Assembly (NCBI RefSeq): GCF_003076515.1
Contig: NZ_CP022390.1
Span: forward strand, 2,232,001 to 2,296,000
Direction of reading: 5' to 3'
DNA: 64,000 bases
From: Alcaligenes aquatilis
Lineage (GTDB): Bacteria; Pseudomonadota; Gammaproteobacteria; Burkholderiales; Burkholderiaceae_B
Both the position numbers and the translations under genes were made by a program. Below are positions 17,728 to 26,664 of the stretch, piece after piece (positions within the stretch are counted from its first letter, which is position 1; every line of letters starts with the position of its first letter). The notes under the pieces were generated by a model, which ran no database searches, was not told where the DNA came from, and worked only from the letters and a program-made list of their open reading frames with translations.

Positions 17728-18711
17728 ATGCAAAGACGAAAGCTTGGACACGATCTGGAGGTTTCCGCCCTCGGCCTTGGCTGCATGGGCATGAGCGAGT
17801 TCTATGGCCCGCGCGACGATGAGCAGGCGCTACATCTGCTGGGTCAGGCAATCGGCATGGGCGTGGACTTCCTCGATACCGCCGACATGTATGGCCCACA
17901 TCACAACGAAGAGTTGATAGGCCGCTTCCTTGCGACACGCAAACCGAAGGTGCAGATTGCGACCAAGTTTGGCATCGTGCGCAGGCCCGGCGAATATCGA
18001 CGCAGCATCGACAACAGCCCAGATTACGCACGAAAATGCTGCGAAGCCTCGCTGCGGCGGCTTGGTGTCGAGCAGATCGACCTGTACTACGTCCATCGAA
18101 TAGACCCTGCGCAGGCGATTGAAGAAACGATGGAGGGCCTGGCCCGACTCGTACAGCAAGGTAAGGTCGCCCGCATCGGCTTGTGCGAAGTCAGCGCGGC
18201 CACCCTGCGACGTGCGCATGCCATACATCCAGTGGCAGCCGTCCAGACCGAATATTCGTTGTGGACACGGGACGTGGAAACCGAGGTTCTCCCGACCTGC
18301 CGCGAACTGGGTATAGGCCTGGTGGCTTATTCGCCATTGGGGCGCGGCTTTCTGACGGGTCGGTTCCAGCAAGATGCGACCTTCGAGGAAGGCGACTTTC
18401 GCGCTAGCCTGCCACGCTTCCAGCCAGAGAACATCACCACCAACCGTTCCCTGGTCGATGTCATTTCATCCATCGCCGTGCGCAAGACATGCACGACGGC
18501 ACACATCGCTTTGGCATGGCTATTGGCTCAAGGCAATGACATCGTGCCCATTCCTGGTACGCGTCGCGTCGCCCATCTGCAGGACAACTTGGGCGCGTTA
18601 TCGGTTCGCCTGGAGCCAGAGGATCTGGCTGAACTGAGGCGTGCGCTCGACGCAGTACCAGTCGCCGGAGACCGCTATACCGAAGAAGGTATGAAAGGGG
18701 TCAACGCATGA
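17728..18711 (+). CDS. aldo/keto reductase
   Basis: An NADPH-dependent oxidoreductase that reduces aldehydes or ketones. The 327-aa protein shows the family tetrad Asp50, Tyr55, Lys80 and His123 and the GLGCMGMSEFYG and IPGTRRVAHLQDN segments of the AKR13-like group. It begins with a strong AAGGGGAAG ribosome site. That site is half of an 8-base inverted repeat (ACTTCCCC 17699-17706 with GGGGAAGT 17717-17724), so translation could be modulated. It overlaps the next gene by ATGA. The true substrate cannot be read from the sequence. Confidence 0.94.
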   Translation: MQRRKLGHDLEVSALGLGCMGMSEFYGPRDDEQALHLLGQAIGMGVDFLDTADMYGPHHNEELIGRFLATRKPKVQIATKFGIVRRPGEYRRSIDNSPDYARKCCEASLRRLGVEQIDLYYVHRIDPAQAIEETMEGLARLVQQGKVARIGLCEVSAATLRRAHAIHPVAAVQTEYSLWTRDVETEVLPTCRELGIGLVAYSPLGRGFLTGRFQQDATFEEGDFRASLPRFQPENITTNRSLVDVISSIAVRKTCTTAHIALAWLLAQGNDIVPIPGTRRVAHLQDNLGALSVRLEPEDLAELRRALDAVPVAGDRYTEEGMKGVNA

Positions 18712-19127
18712 GCAGCCCTCGTTCTGAACGGCGCAAGCAGGCTTTTGCGTTGCTGGCCCAACTTGACCCGCAGGCCCCCGAAAAGGTCGCCAGAAACCTC
18801 GACGAACTGTCTGACGACTTTGCCGAACTGGTGCTGGGGTTCGCCTTTACCGATGTAGTATCGCGCCCAGGCATCGACTTGCGCACCCGCGAAATGCTGA
18901 CCGTCGCTGCACTGATGGCGATGGGCAACGCACCGGGGCAACTCGAATTCCATATCCGGGCCGCACTGAATGTCGGTGTCAGCAGGAACGAAATCGTGGA
19001 AATCCTACTACAGATTGCCGTCTATGCAGGTGTCCCGGCATGCATGAATGGCATCAGTGCAGCACGGAAAGCGTTTGCCTCACATGCACAGGCCCAGCAG
19101 AGCCCAGCAACTGGAGGGACAGCATGA
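18708..19127 (+). CDS. carboxymuconolactone decarboxylase-like protein (AhpD-like fold)
   Basis: The 139-aa protein has the helical CMD domain: FGFAFTDVVSRPGIDLRTREMLTVAALMAMG and the E-x8-H region LEFHIRAALNVGVSRNEIVEILLQIAVYAGVPACMNG. The CxxC pair of peroxidase-type AhpD is absent, favouring the 4-carboxymuconolactone decarboxylase branch or an unassigned relative. It is translationally coupled by ATGA overlaps to the aldo/keto reductase upstream and the MFS transporter downstream. Confidence 0.9.
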   Translation: MSSPRSERRKQAFALLAQLDPQAPEKVARNLDELSDDFAELVLGFAFTDVVSRPGIDLRTREMLTVAALMAMGNAPGQLEFHIRAALNVGVSRNEIVEILLQIAVYAGVPACMNGISAARKAFASHAQAQQSPATGGTA

Positions 19128-20314
19128 ATCAGTTCGCGTCCCCTCCAAATCAGGAGAGCATTTCATGGCGCACCTGGCTGGCTCTCATTGCGCTTGGCAT
19201 TAGCGCATTCGCTATCGTGACGACTGAACTAGCCCCGATTGGCTTGCTTTCGCCGTTGGCGACCGAGTTTGGACAAACTGAAGGCCAGGCAGGATTGATC
19301 GTGACGGCGTATGCCTGGATAGCAGCGCTTACTGCGCTGCTATCCGCCATTTTCCTGGGGCGAGTGCCACGCAAACCGCTCTTGGTCGGCTTGATGCTGG
19401 TCTTGACCGTCTCCTGCGCGATCGCAGCTTTCAGTGCACAGTTTTCTATGCTTCTGGGGGCGCGGATGATAGGGGCGCTGGCACACGGCGCTTTCTGGGC
19501 AATGATTGGCTCCATTGGTGCGCAATTAGTGCCCGCACGGCAGGTTGGATTGGCAACGTCGATTATTTTCGGTGGCGTATCCGTTGCCAGTGTGCTGGGT
19601 GTACCACTGGTCAACCTGCTGGCTCAACTCGATGGATGGCGAACGGCATTCATGGTGATAGGGGCACTGTCTCTGGTAGCGACCATCGCCATCGCTTGGA
19701 GCGTGCCACGCTTGTCGGCGTCAACATCCATCGGCCTGGATGCACTGACCAGCGTTCTCAAAAATCGAACATTCCAGGGAATCTATCTGACGACGGCTTG
19801 CGCAATCACCGCTCACTTCGCTGCCTTTACGTTTATCGAGCCTCTGCTTTCAAGTGCTCTGCGCATTCGTGTCAATCTCATCAGCACGCTACTACTGGTG
19901 TTCGGCATCGCAGGCATCGTGGGTAACTTGATTTCCGGGAAGTTGATTGACCGTCATCTCAAGCGTCTGGTTCTGATCTCCTTGGCACTGATGACCGCAA
20001 GCGTACTCGCAATCGGATGCCTACCCGTTGGAAGCTCTGCCTTCATCGTCGGTGTGCTGCTGCTGGGATGGGGGGCTGGCGTCGCGATCGTCTTTGTCGG
20101 CTTTCAAACCTGGATATTGAGATTGGCCGGATCGTCAGCGATGCCCGCCTCAGCCATCTATGTCGCCATTTTTAACGCGGCTATTGGCGCAGGTGCGCTG
20201 CTGGGAGGAATAGTGCTGTCCATGACAAGCCTGAGTGGATTGACGGTCATTGTTGGCAGTGCAATGGCAGCCAGTCTTATTCCAGTGATATTAATAAAAG
20301 CGCCCACTTCTTAG
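19124..20314 (+). CDS. MFS transporter, DHA1 drug/sugar efflux type
   Basis: A 396-aa, 12-helix major facilitator. The ATG at 19124 overlaps the stop of the CMD gene (ATGA), which decides the start. The first helix ITTELAPIGLL-type segment, the loop motif GRVPRKPLLVGLM between helices 2 and 3, and GALAHGAFWAMIGSIGAQLVP are typical of the SotB/YdhP/PbuE efflux group. It closes the LysR-controlled AKR-CMD-MFS operon, which may export a toxic carbonyl compound or its reduction product. Confidence 0.92.
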   Translation: MNQFASPPNQESISWRTWLALIALGISAFAIVTTELAPIGLLSPLATEFGQTEGQAGLIVTAYAWIAALTALLSAIFLGRVPRKPLLVGLMLVLTVSCAIAAFSAQFSMLLGARMIGALAHGAFWAMIGSIGAQLVPARQVGLATSIIFGGVSVASVLGVPLVNLLAQLDGWRTAFMVIGALSLVATIAIAWSVPRLSASTSIGLDALTSVLKNRTFQGIYLTTACAITAHFAAFTFIEPLLSSALRIRVNLISTLLLVFGIAGIVGNLISGKLIDRHLKRLVLISLALMTASVLAIGCLPVGSSAFIVGVLLLGWGAGVAIVFVGFQTWILRLAGSSAMPASAIYVAIFNAAIGAGALLGGIVLSMTSLSGLTVIVGSAMAASLIPVILIKAPTS

Positions 20315-20586
20315 CTTGGCGGGTCTCTATAAAAAAGCCAAAGAGGACTCGCAAACTCGAATTGCAGCCGCACTGCCAGCAGGATGACGGCGTTCTCCAG
20401 CTCCTCGGTCTTGTCCAGTTGGCGAAACAACTTGCCCATGCCCTGGTCGCTGCTGAGGTGGGTGGCCTTGCCGTTGGGGAGTATCGGAACGTGGCGGCAC
20501 GGATTGGTACTGCCGGGCCGATAGCCCCAAACTTCGACCAGATTGAACATGCGGCGAATGACGCGGTTCGCGTCGGCGCAGTCCAA
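20311..20586 (-). pseudogene. tyrosine recombinase (phage/ICE integrase) internal fragment
   Basis: On the minus strand the frame reads NRVIRRMFNLVEVWGYRP...NPCRHVPILPNGKATHLSSDQGMGKLFRQLDK...AVILLAVRLQFEFAS, the core-binding/early catalytic part of a DUF4102-type integrase as I recall it. Such proteins continue GRRSEIVxLxW after FEF(A), but here the match breaks off at about 20335. Neither the N-terminal arm-binding domain nor the C-terminal R-H-R-Y residues are present, so it is inactive. It lies just past the MFS gene and pairs with the relaxase remnant to frame the acquired segment. Confidence 0.78.
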
Positions 20587-20940
20587 CGAAATGCGGCACT
20601 GGAGTCATGGTGAAACAAAAAAAACCGCCCAGTTTCAAACAGCGCCCTGCCCCCATTCAAACTGATCCTCAAATCCGTTCGTTTTAGCTAAATATCTCCA
20701 CACCAGGGAAAACAGCCGGCCTTATAGCCGCCGTTGCCTGTCCACAGGCTCACCCCCCTCTCTTTCCCTAGGGTTAACGCGCCATCGTTTCGCCGCGCGT
20801 AAATAAACCGACATTTGCTTTATTGATCCCCTGCCGGGCCTGTCGCTATCTTGTGGGCACAACGATAAGCCCCCTAAGGGACACACCATAGGCCGACCCG
20901 CTAGCCAGGTCGGGGAGACAAAAAAAAGGATACGCTCATC
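20587..20940. other. leader region of the malonate operon
   Basis: A 354-base gap with no gene, which must contain the promoter of the 20941 operon. Small palindromes are visible: TTGTGGGCACAA (20851-20862) and CCGACC...GGTCGG just before the AAGGATAC ribosome region. Either could be a regulator site, but neither can be assigned. Confidence 0.4.
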
Positions 20941-22350
20941 ATGAACACCACTGCTGCCATCCCGGCCAAACCCAGGCCAAACTTGCTGACCCGCTTTACC
21001 AATATCTGCGTGCGTTACGTAGAAAAGTGGATGCCGGACCCCTATCTGTTCGCCGTCATCCTGAGCTTGCTGGTTGTAGGACTGATTACCCTGTTTGTTG
21101 ATGGTGCCACCCCCGGAGGAATGGTGGATGCCTGGTATCGCGGGGTATGGGGGCCTAAAAGTATTTTTACCTTTGCTCTGCAAATGGTGCTGATTCTGGT
21201 GACAGGCTACACCCTGGCCGAAGCACCACCGCTAAAACGCGCCATTATCTGGCTGGCATCCCGTGCCCGAACCCAAGTTGAGGGTGCCCTGTTGTGCTTT
21301 GCTGTAGGTTCAATCTTCTGCCTGTTGAACTGGGGCCTGGGGCTGGTTGCTGGCGCCCTGGTCGCACGCCAGGTTGCCCGCCGCCTGCCCCATGTCCACT
21401 TTGGTTATCTGATTGCCTCGGGCTATATGGGCTACCTGCTCTGGACTCAAGGTCTGTCCAGCTCGATTGCCCTGGCCAATACTGACCCCAACAGCCCCAT
21501 CAACGTCATCCATCAACTGACCAGCATGACGGTGCCTTTTAGCCTGACCATTTTCCAGCCCTATAGCTGGATCCCGGTCGTGGCCCTGATCATCTTGCTG
21601 TTTCTGACAATCTGGCGCATGGAGCCCGACTACGCCTTGCCTCCCGACCCCGCTGTCTTTGCAGATATTGAAAAGGATCTACCCAAAACCAAACCCAACA
21701 CTCCAGCCGAAAAACTGGAAAACCTATGGATTCTGAACGTACTGTTCTTTGCTGCGGGTATGTACTACTTCGTGCGCAGCGGTTTTGCGCTGAACATCTC
21801 ATCCATGATCATGCTGTTCACCGTTACCGGTGCTCTGCTGCACTGGACCCCTATCCGTTTTATCAAGTCCTTTGTCGAGTCCGCCAAAACAGCAGGCCCG
21901 CTGATTTTGCAATACCCACTGTACGGCGGCATCATGGGCTTGCTGGCCTATATCCCCATGCAAGGAGGTCATGCTCTGGAGGAAATACTGTCCTCGGCGC
22001 TGGTGACCGGGGCCAATGAGTACACCCTGCCCTTTCTGACCTTTATCGCCTCCATCATCATCTCGCTGTTTGTTCCTTCCGGTGGCGGACACTGGGGGGT
22101 GCAAGGCCCCATCGCCGTGCAATCGGCCTTGGCCATGGGTCAGGACAGCCCCGCCTATCTGGGCCTGATGTCCATGGCAGTGGCCTTTGGCGAAGCAGTA
22201 GCCAATATGATCCAGCCTTTCTGGCTCCTGCCTGTGCTGGCCATTGCACGCTTGAATGTACGGCAAGTCATGGGCTTTACCGTCGTGGCCTTTCTGATTG
22301 GCACCGTCGTGTTGACGATTGCCATTCTTATTGCCCCCTTCACGCTCTAA
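20941..22350 (+). CDS. AtoE-type short-chain fatty acid transporter, candidate malonate/malonamate carrier
   Basis: The 469-aa membrane protein has about 12 hydrophobic helices and the signature regions of the AtoE family (short-chain fatty acid transporters): MPDPYLFAVILSLLVV, YGGIMGLL and FVPSGGGHWGVQGPI. It is the first gene of a rightward operon ending in malonate decarboxylase genes, separated from the amidase by 9 bases. Known mdc clusters usually carry MdcF or MadLM carriers, neither of which is here. Context therefore suggests import of malonate, malonamate or a related short acid; the substrate is inferred only. Confidence 0.85.
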   Translation: MNTTAAIPAKPRPNLLTRFTNICVRYVEKWMPDPYLFAVILSLLVVGLITLFVDGATPGGMVDAWYRGVWGPKSIFTFALQMVLILVTGYTLAEAPPLKRAIIWLASRARTQVEGALLCFAVGSIFCLLNWGLGLVAGALVARQVARRLPHVHFGYLIASGYMGYLLWTQGLSSSIALANTDPNSPINVIHQLTSMTVPFSLTIFQPYSWIPVVALIILLFLTIWRMEPDYALPPDPAVFADIEKDLPKTKPNTPAEKLENLWILNVLFFAAGMYYFVRSGFALNISSMIMLFTVTGALLHWTPIRFIKSFVESAKTAGPLILQYPLYGGIMGLLAYIPMQGGHALEEILSSALVTGANEYTLPFLTFIASIIISLFVPSGGGHWGVQGPIAVQSALAMGQDSPAYLGLMSMAVAFGEAVANMIQPFWLLPVLAIARLNVRQVMGFTVVAFLIGTVVLTIAILIAPFTL

Positions 22351-22359
22351 GGACTTGCC

Positions 22360-23640
22360 ATGTCTGTGAATGATTTCGCTACCCGAAACATGACATCCAG
22401 CCAGAAGGCGGCAGAAGCAGCGATTGCCCGCTACGAGCAAACCGAGGATCTGATTCAGGCCTTTGCCCATCTGGACAAGGAGCAGGTACGGCGCATCGCC
22501 CAAGAACAGGAGAGCAACACGGGCCCCTTGAAGGGGCTGGTCATCGGCATCAAGGATTTGATCAATACCAAGGACGCTCCAGCCACCTATGGGTCACCCA
22601 TTTATCGCGACAACCGCCCCACCCAGGATGCCGCCATTGTGCAAGCCCTGATGGCGGCCGGTGCCGTGCCATTTGGCAAAACCGTCACCACGGAGTTTGC
22701 CTTGTTCAGCCCGCCCAAGACACGCAACCCCTGGAATCTGGAGCATACCCCGGGCGGTTCCTCGTCCGGCTCGGCCGCTGCCGTGGCCGCCAATGTGGTT
22801 CCGGTGGCCTTGGGCACCCAGACAGCGGGGTCCGTGGTGCGTCCTGCCACCTTCTGCGGAATTTATGGCTTCAAGCCCAGCTTTGGTGCCCTGCCCAGCA
22901 GCGGGCTGAAAACCATCAGCCCCTCTTTGGATACCCTGGGGATTTTGGGCCAGCGCCTGGAGGATGTGCGCCGTGTTTTCAACGCACTGCGCAGTACGCC
23001 AGAAGTATCGCAAGTCCTGCTGCAAGCCCCTTTGCGCCTGAGCTTTTTGCACACACCCTGGTGGGAGGATATTGCAGAGGATCTGCGTGATCGACTGGAA
23101 GCAAGCGTCGGCCATCTGAAAACGGATGATGGCCAGTTTGAGGTTCAGCTTAGCGACAAGGACAAGCTGTTTGGCGAACTGACCTACGCGCAGCAAGCCG
23201 TCATGGGGGCTGAGGTACTGGCCCATTTAAGCCATGAACGCCAGCAGCACCTGGAACTGCTCTCGCCTGCCTTGCAAACCTATCTGGACAAGTGCGCACA
23301 GACCCAGCCCGCCGAACTGATCCAGGCCCAAGGTCTGATCAATCAGGTCAAGCGCCATCCCGAGCTGATCTTCGGCGAGGCGGACCTGATCCTGAGCGCG
23401 GCTGCCCTGGGCGAGGCACCTACGCGCGACACCACGGGCGATCCCGTGCTGTGCCGTGCCTGGACGGCGCTGGGCATTCCGTGCATCAACCTGCCACTCG
23501 GTTTTGGCAACCACGGGCTTCCGTTAGGACTGCAAGTGGCCGCCCGCCCCGGGCAGGACGACCTACTGCTCGAGGCGGCCACCCGCATTGCCCATCGTCT
23601 GGGCACCTTAACAATCGCGCTGCCTGAACTACGATCCTGA
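22360..23640 (+). CDS. amidase-signature hydrolase, probable malonamidase
   Basis: The 426-aa protein has the amidase catalytic triad Lys65 (VIGIKDLINT), Ser134 (PGGSSSGSAA) and Ser158 (GTQTAGSVVRPA). These are each three residues beyond the Lys62/Ser131/Ser155 I recall for malonamidase E2 of Bradyrhizobium. It is short for the family (typical 460-500) like MAE2. Sitting between a carboxylate transporter and mdcA, it would convert malonamate to malonate and ammonia for the decarboxylase. A ureidomalonase role is an alternative, but no barbiturase is nearby. Confidence 0.85.
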   Translation: MSVNDFATRNMTSSQKAAEAAIARYEQTEDLIQAFAHLDKEQVRRIAQEQESNTGPLKGLVIGIKDLINTKDAPATYGSPIYRDNRPTQDAAIVQALMAAGAVPFGKTVTTEFALFSPPKTRNPWNLEHTPGGSSSGSAAAVAANVVPVALGTQTAGSVVRPATFCGIYGFKPSFGALPSSGLKTISPSLDTLGILGQRLEDVRRVFNALRSTPEVSQVLLQAPLRLSFLHTPWWEDIAEDLRDRLEASVGHLKTDDGQFEVQLSDKDKLFGELTYAQQAVMGAEVLAHLSHERQQHLELLSPALQTYLDKCAQTQPAELIQAQGLINQVKRHPELIFGEADLILSAAALGEAPTRDTTGDPVLCRAWTALGIPCINLPLGFGNHGLPLGLQVAARPGQDDLLLEAATRIAHRLGTLTIALPELRS

Positions 23641-23697
23641 AGGGCCAGGCAGCTTGTTTAACGAATCACATCGACAGAGGTATGACAGGGAAACCCA

Positions 23698-25380
23698 ATG
23701 ACGGACAGCAACTGGAATCTTAAGAATCAAGCCCGCCAGCAAAGACTGCAACGTGCCCGCCGCGCACTGGGAGACTCTTTGCAAGGCAAACTATGCAGCA
23801 CGGATAAAGCCAGCGCCTTGCTGGAAGCCGTATTACAAGTAGGAGATCGAGTCTGCCTGGAAGGCAATAACCAGAAGCAGGCCGATTTTCTGGCCGACGC
23901 ACTGGTAGGAGTCGACCCAGCGCAGATTCACGACCTGCACATGGTGCAATCCGTGCTGGCTTTGCCCCAGCATCTGGATGTGTTTGAAAAAGGCATTGCC
24001 AGCCGCCTGGACTTCAGTTTTTCCGGCCCGCAAGGTGCGCGCCTGGCCAGGCTGGCCTCGGCAGGGCGGCTGAACATCGGTGCCATTCATACTTATCTGG
24101 AGTTGTTTGCCCGTTACTTTGTCGATTTGACCCCAAATGTCGCGCTCATCGCGGCCCAAGCCGCCGATGAGCACGGCAATCTGTACACCGGCCCCAATAC
24201 CGAAGACACCCCGGCCATTGTGGAGGCCACCGCGTTTTCCGGCGGCATTGTCATCGCCCAGGTCAACGAGCTGGTCGACAGCAAGACCACCCGCCTGCCG
24301 CGCGTGGATATTCCCGCCGACTGGGTGAACTTCGTGGTGCCTGCTCCGCGCCCACACTTTATTGAACCGCTGTTTACCCGCGACCCCGCCCAGATCAGCG
24401 AAATCCAGGTCTTGATGGCCATGATGGCCATCAAGGGCATCTACGCGGGATACGGCGTGCAACGCCTGAACCACGGCATCGGTTTTGATACCGCCGCCAT
24501 TGAATTGCTGCTACCCACTTACGGGGAGTCGCTGGGCCTGAAAGGCAAAATTTGCCAGCACTGGGCCTTGAATCCTCACCCTGCCCTGATCCCGGCCATT
24601 GAAGCCGGTTGGGTGCAATCGGTACACTCCTTCGGCTCCGAGCTGGGCATGGAAAACTATCTGCGTGCCCGCTCCGATGTGTTCTTCACCGGCCCGGATG
24701 GCAGCATGCGCAGCAACCGCGCTTTCTGTCAGGCGGCCGGCCACTACGCCTGCGACCTGTTCATCGGCTCCACCTTGCAGATCGACCTGCAGGGCAACAG
24801 CTCCACCGCCACGCTCGGCCGTATTGCTGGTTTTGGTGGCGCACCCAATATGGGCGCGGATGCACGCGGTCGTCGCCACACCAGCCCCGCCTGGTTGAAG
24901 GCCGGTCAACAAGCCCGCGAAGGTCGTCAGGGTGCAGCCGGTACGCCGCGTGGTCAAAAGCTGGTGGTGCAAATTGTGGAGACCTTCCGCGAACACATGA
25001 CCCCCGCTTTTGTAGACACTCTGGACGCCTGGACCCTGCAAGAGCAAACCGGCATGGATCTGCCTCCCATCATGGTGTACGGCGACGATGTCACCCATAT
25101 CCTGACGGAAGAAGGCATCGCCAATCTCTTGCTGTGCCGTACCGACGAAGAACGCGAACAGGCCATACGCGGCGTTGCGGGCTACACACAAGTAGGTCTG
25201 GGACGCGATGCCCGCATGGTGGAGAACCTGCGCGATCGCGGCATCATCCGTCGCCCCCAGGATCTGGGCATAGACCCACGCCAGGCCACACGCAATCTGT
25301 TGGCCGCACGCAGCATGCGGGATCTGGTTCAGGCCTCCGGCGGGCTATATCAACCGCCGGCACGCTTTCGTAACTGGTAA
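23698..25380 (+). CDS. mdcA: malonate decarboxylase alpha subunit (acetyl-S-ACP:malonate ACP transferase)
   Basis: MdcA swaps acetate for malonate on the acyl carrier subunit, giving malonyl-S-ACP. At 560 aa it matches the family (about 550). It begins WNLKNQARQQRLQRARRALG and carries the CoA-transferase-like core GLKGKICQHWALNPHPALIPAIEAGWV, HSFGSELGMENYLRARSDV and QIDLQGNSSTATLGRIAGFGGAPNMGADARG. It is the first catalytic gene of mdcACDEGBH, all rightward with short gaps or overlaps. Confidence 0.96.
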   Translation: MTDSNWNLKNQARQQRLQRARRALGDSLQGKLCSTDKASALLEAVLQVGDRVCLEGNNQKQADFLADALVGVDPAQIHDLHMVQSVLALPQHLDVFEKGIASRLDFSFSGPQGARLARLASAGRLNIGAIHTYLELFARYFVDLTPNVALIAAQAADEHGNLYTGPNTEDTPAIVEATAFSGGIVIAQVNELVDSKTTRLPRVDIPADWVNFVVPAPRPHFIEPLFTRDPAQISEIQVLMAMMAIKGIYAGYGVQRLNHGIGFDTAAIELLLPTYGESLGLKGKICQHWALNPHPALIPAIEAGWVQSVHSFGSELGMENYLRARSDVFFTGPDGSMRSNRAFCQAAGHYACDLFIGSTLQIDLQGNSSTATLGRIAGFGGAPNMGADARGRRHTSPAWLKAGQQAREGRQGAAGTPRGQKLVVQIVETFREHMTPAFVDTLDAWTLQEQTGMDLPPIMVYGDDVTHILTEEGIANLLLCRTDEEREQAIRGVAGYTQVGLGRDARMVENLRDRGIIRRPQDLGIDPRQATRNLLAARSMRDLVQASGGLYQPPARFRNW

Positions 25381-25414
25381 TGGCCCGCCACGCTATTTGC
25401 ATTAGGAGATCACG

Positions 25415-25765
25415 ATGACAAACCTTCCTCATGGCCTGGAAACCCTGGCCTACCGTTTCAAAGGACAAGAGCCCATCGCCACCTTCCAGCCGGTGCTGGT
25501 GGGCGTCGTAGGCTCGGGCAATCTGGAAGTGCTGGCCGAGCCCAAGGACAGCCCCGACTGCACCATCCATATTCACACCTCGGCACGCGGCTTCTCCACG
25601 ATCTGGGATGCGGTGGTACGGGACTTTCACCAGCGCCATCCGCTGGCCGGTATTCACTTTGACATCAACGATATGGGGGCGACCCCGGCCGTGGTCAGCC
25701 TGCGTCTGGACCAGGCCGCCAGCGAAGCCCTGGCACGCAGCCAAGCACAAGGAACACCGTCATGA
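25415..25765 (+). CDS. mdcC: malonate decarboxylase acyl carrier protein (delta subunit)
   Basis: This 116-aa carrier bears the 2'-(5''-phosphoribosyl)-3'-dephospho-CoA arm on which malonate is decarboxylated. The probable attachment serine is Ser34 in VVGSGNLEVL, matching the conserved GSGNLEV site. The C-terminus overlaps mdcD by ATGA. A leader GGAGATCAC sits upstream of the ATG. Length is slightly above the usual 99-105 owing to a polar tail. Confidence 0.95.
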   Translation: MTNLPHGLETLAYRFKGQEPIATFQPVLVGVVGSGNLEVLAEPKDSPDCTIHIHTSARGFSTIWDAVVRDFHQRHPLAGIHFDINDMGATPAVVSLRLDQAASEALARSQAQGTPS

Positions 25766-26664
25766 GCAGTTATCTGGAATGTTCTGCCCGCCAGCGCGTC
25801 CAGGCTCTGTTTGACGCGAACAGCTTTCACGAATGGCTGCCTCCTGCCCAGCGCTTGAGCAGCCCTCACTTGGCGCAGTTGGGTGTGCCCTCTTCCTTTG
25901 ATGATGGCGTGGCCATCGGCCATGCTTTGCTGGGTGGGCAGACCGTGTATGTGGCGGCGCAAGAAGGCGAATTCATGGGCGGCGGTGTGGGTGAAGTCCA
26001 CGGTGCCAAGCTGGTTGGCCTGCTGCGCCGAGCCATGATCGACCGCCCTGCTGCTGTGGTGCTGCTGCTGGAGTCCGGTGGTGTGCGCTTGCACGAAGCC
26101 AATGCCGGTTTGATTGCTGTCTCCGAAGTGATGCGCGCTTTGCTGGATACGCGCAATGCCGGTGTGCCGGTGATTGCCTTGGTGGGTGGGCAAAACGGTT
26201 GCTTTGGTGGCATGGGCATTGTGGCCCGCTGCACCAACCACCTGATCATGAGTGACGTAGGCCGTCTGGCCATGTCCGGCCCGGAAGTGATTGAAGCCTC
26301 GCACGGAGTCGAAGAATACGACTCCAAAGACCGCGCTTTGGTCTGGCAAACCAGTGGCGGGAAACACCGCTGGCTGACTGGCGATTGTGACGACCTTGTG
26401 CCTGACACGGTAGCCGCTTTCCGCGCCGCTGCCGTGCAAGGCTTGAAGAATCCGGCGCGTGGCCCGGTGACCCTGGAAGAGCTGGAACAGGAACATCAGT
26501 TGCTGGCACAACGCGCGGCCCTGCTGCCCGTAGAGCAATGGGATCACACTGACAATCAGGCCCAGACCTTGTGGCAAGCGCTGGGGCTGGAACAAAGCGA
26601 TCACGTCGGGCAGATGGACGCGGCCGCCGTCAAAGCATTACGCCGCCAGGAGGCGCTGTCATGA
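25762..26664 (+). CDS. mdcD: malonate decarboxylase beta subunit
   Basis: MdcD with MdcE forms the biotin-independent malonyl-S-ACP decarboxylase, releasing CO2 and acetyl-S-ACP. The 300-aa protein has a crotonase/carboxyltransferase-like fold with VVLLLESGGVRLHEANAGLIAVSEV and GGQNGCFGGMGIVARCTNHLIMS. Its start overlaps mdcC and its stop overlaps mdcE, both by 4 bases, consistent with coupled synthesis of equal subunits. Confidence 0.95.
   Translation: MSSYLECSARQRVQALFDANSFHEWLPPAQRLSSPHLAQLGVPSSFDDGVAIGHALLGGQTVYVAAQEGEFMGGGVGEVHGAKLVGLLRRAMIDRPAAVVLLLESGGVRLHEANAGLIAVSEVMRALLDTRNAGVPVIALVGGQNGCFGGMGIVARCTNHLIMSDVGRLAMSGPEVIEASHGVEEYDSKDRALVWQTSGGKHRWLTGDCDDLVPDTVAAFRAAAVQGLKNPARGPVTLEELEQEHQLLAQRAALLPVEQWDHTDNQAQTLWQALGLEQSDHVGQMDAAAVKALRRQEALS

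Noticed and set aside
22360..23640. Naming the amidase GatA
   Set aside because: GatA would be expected with gatC and gatB and is longer; the malonate context and triad offset fit a small malonamidase-type amidase better.
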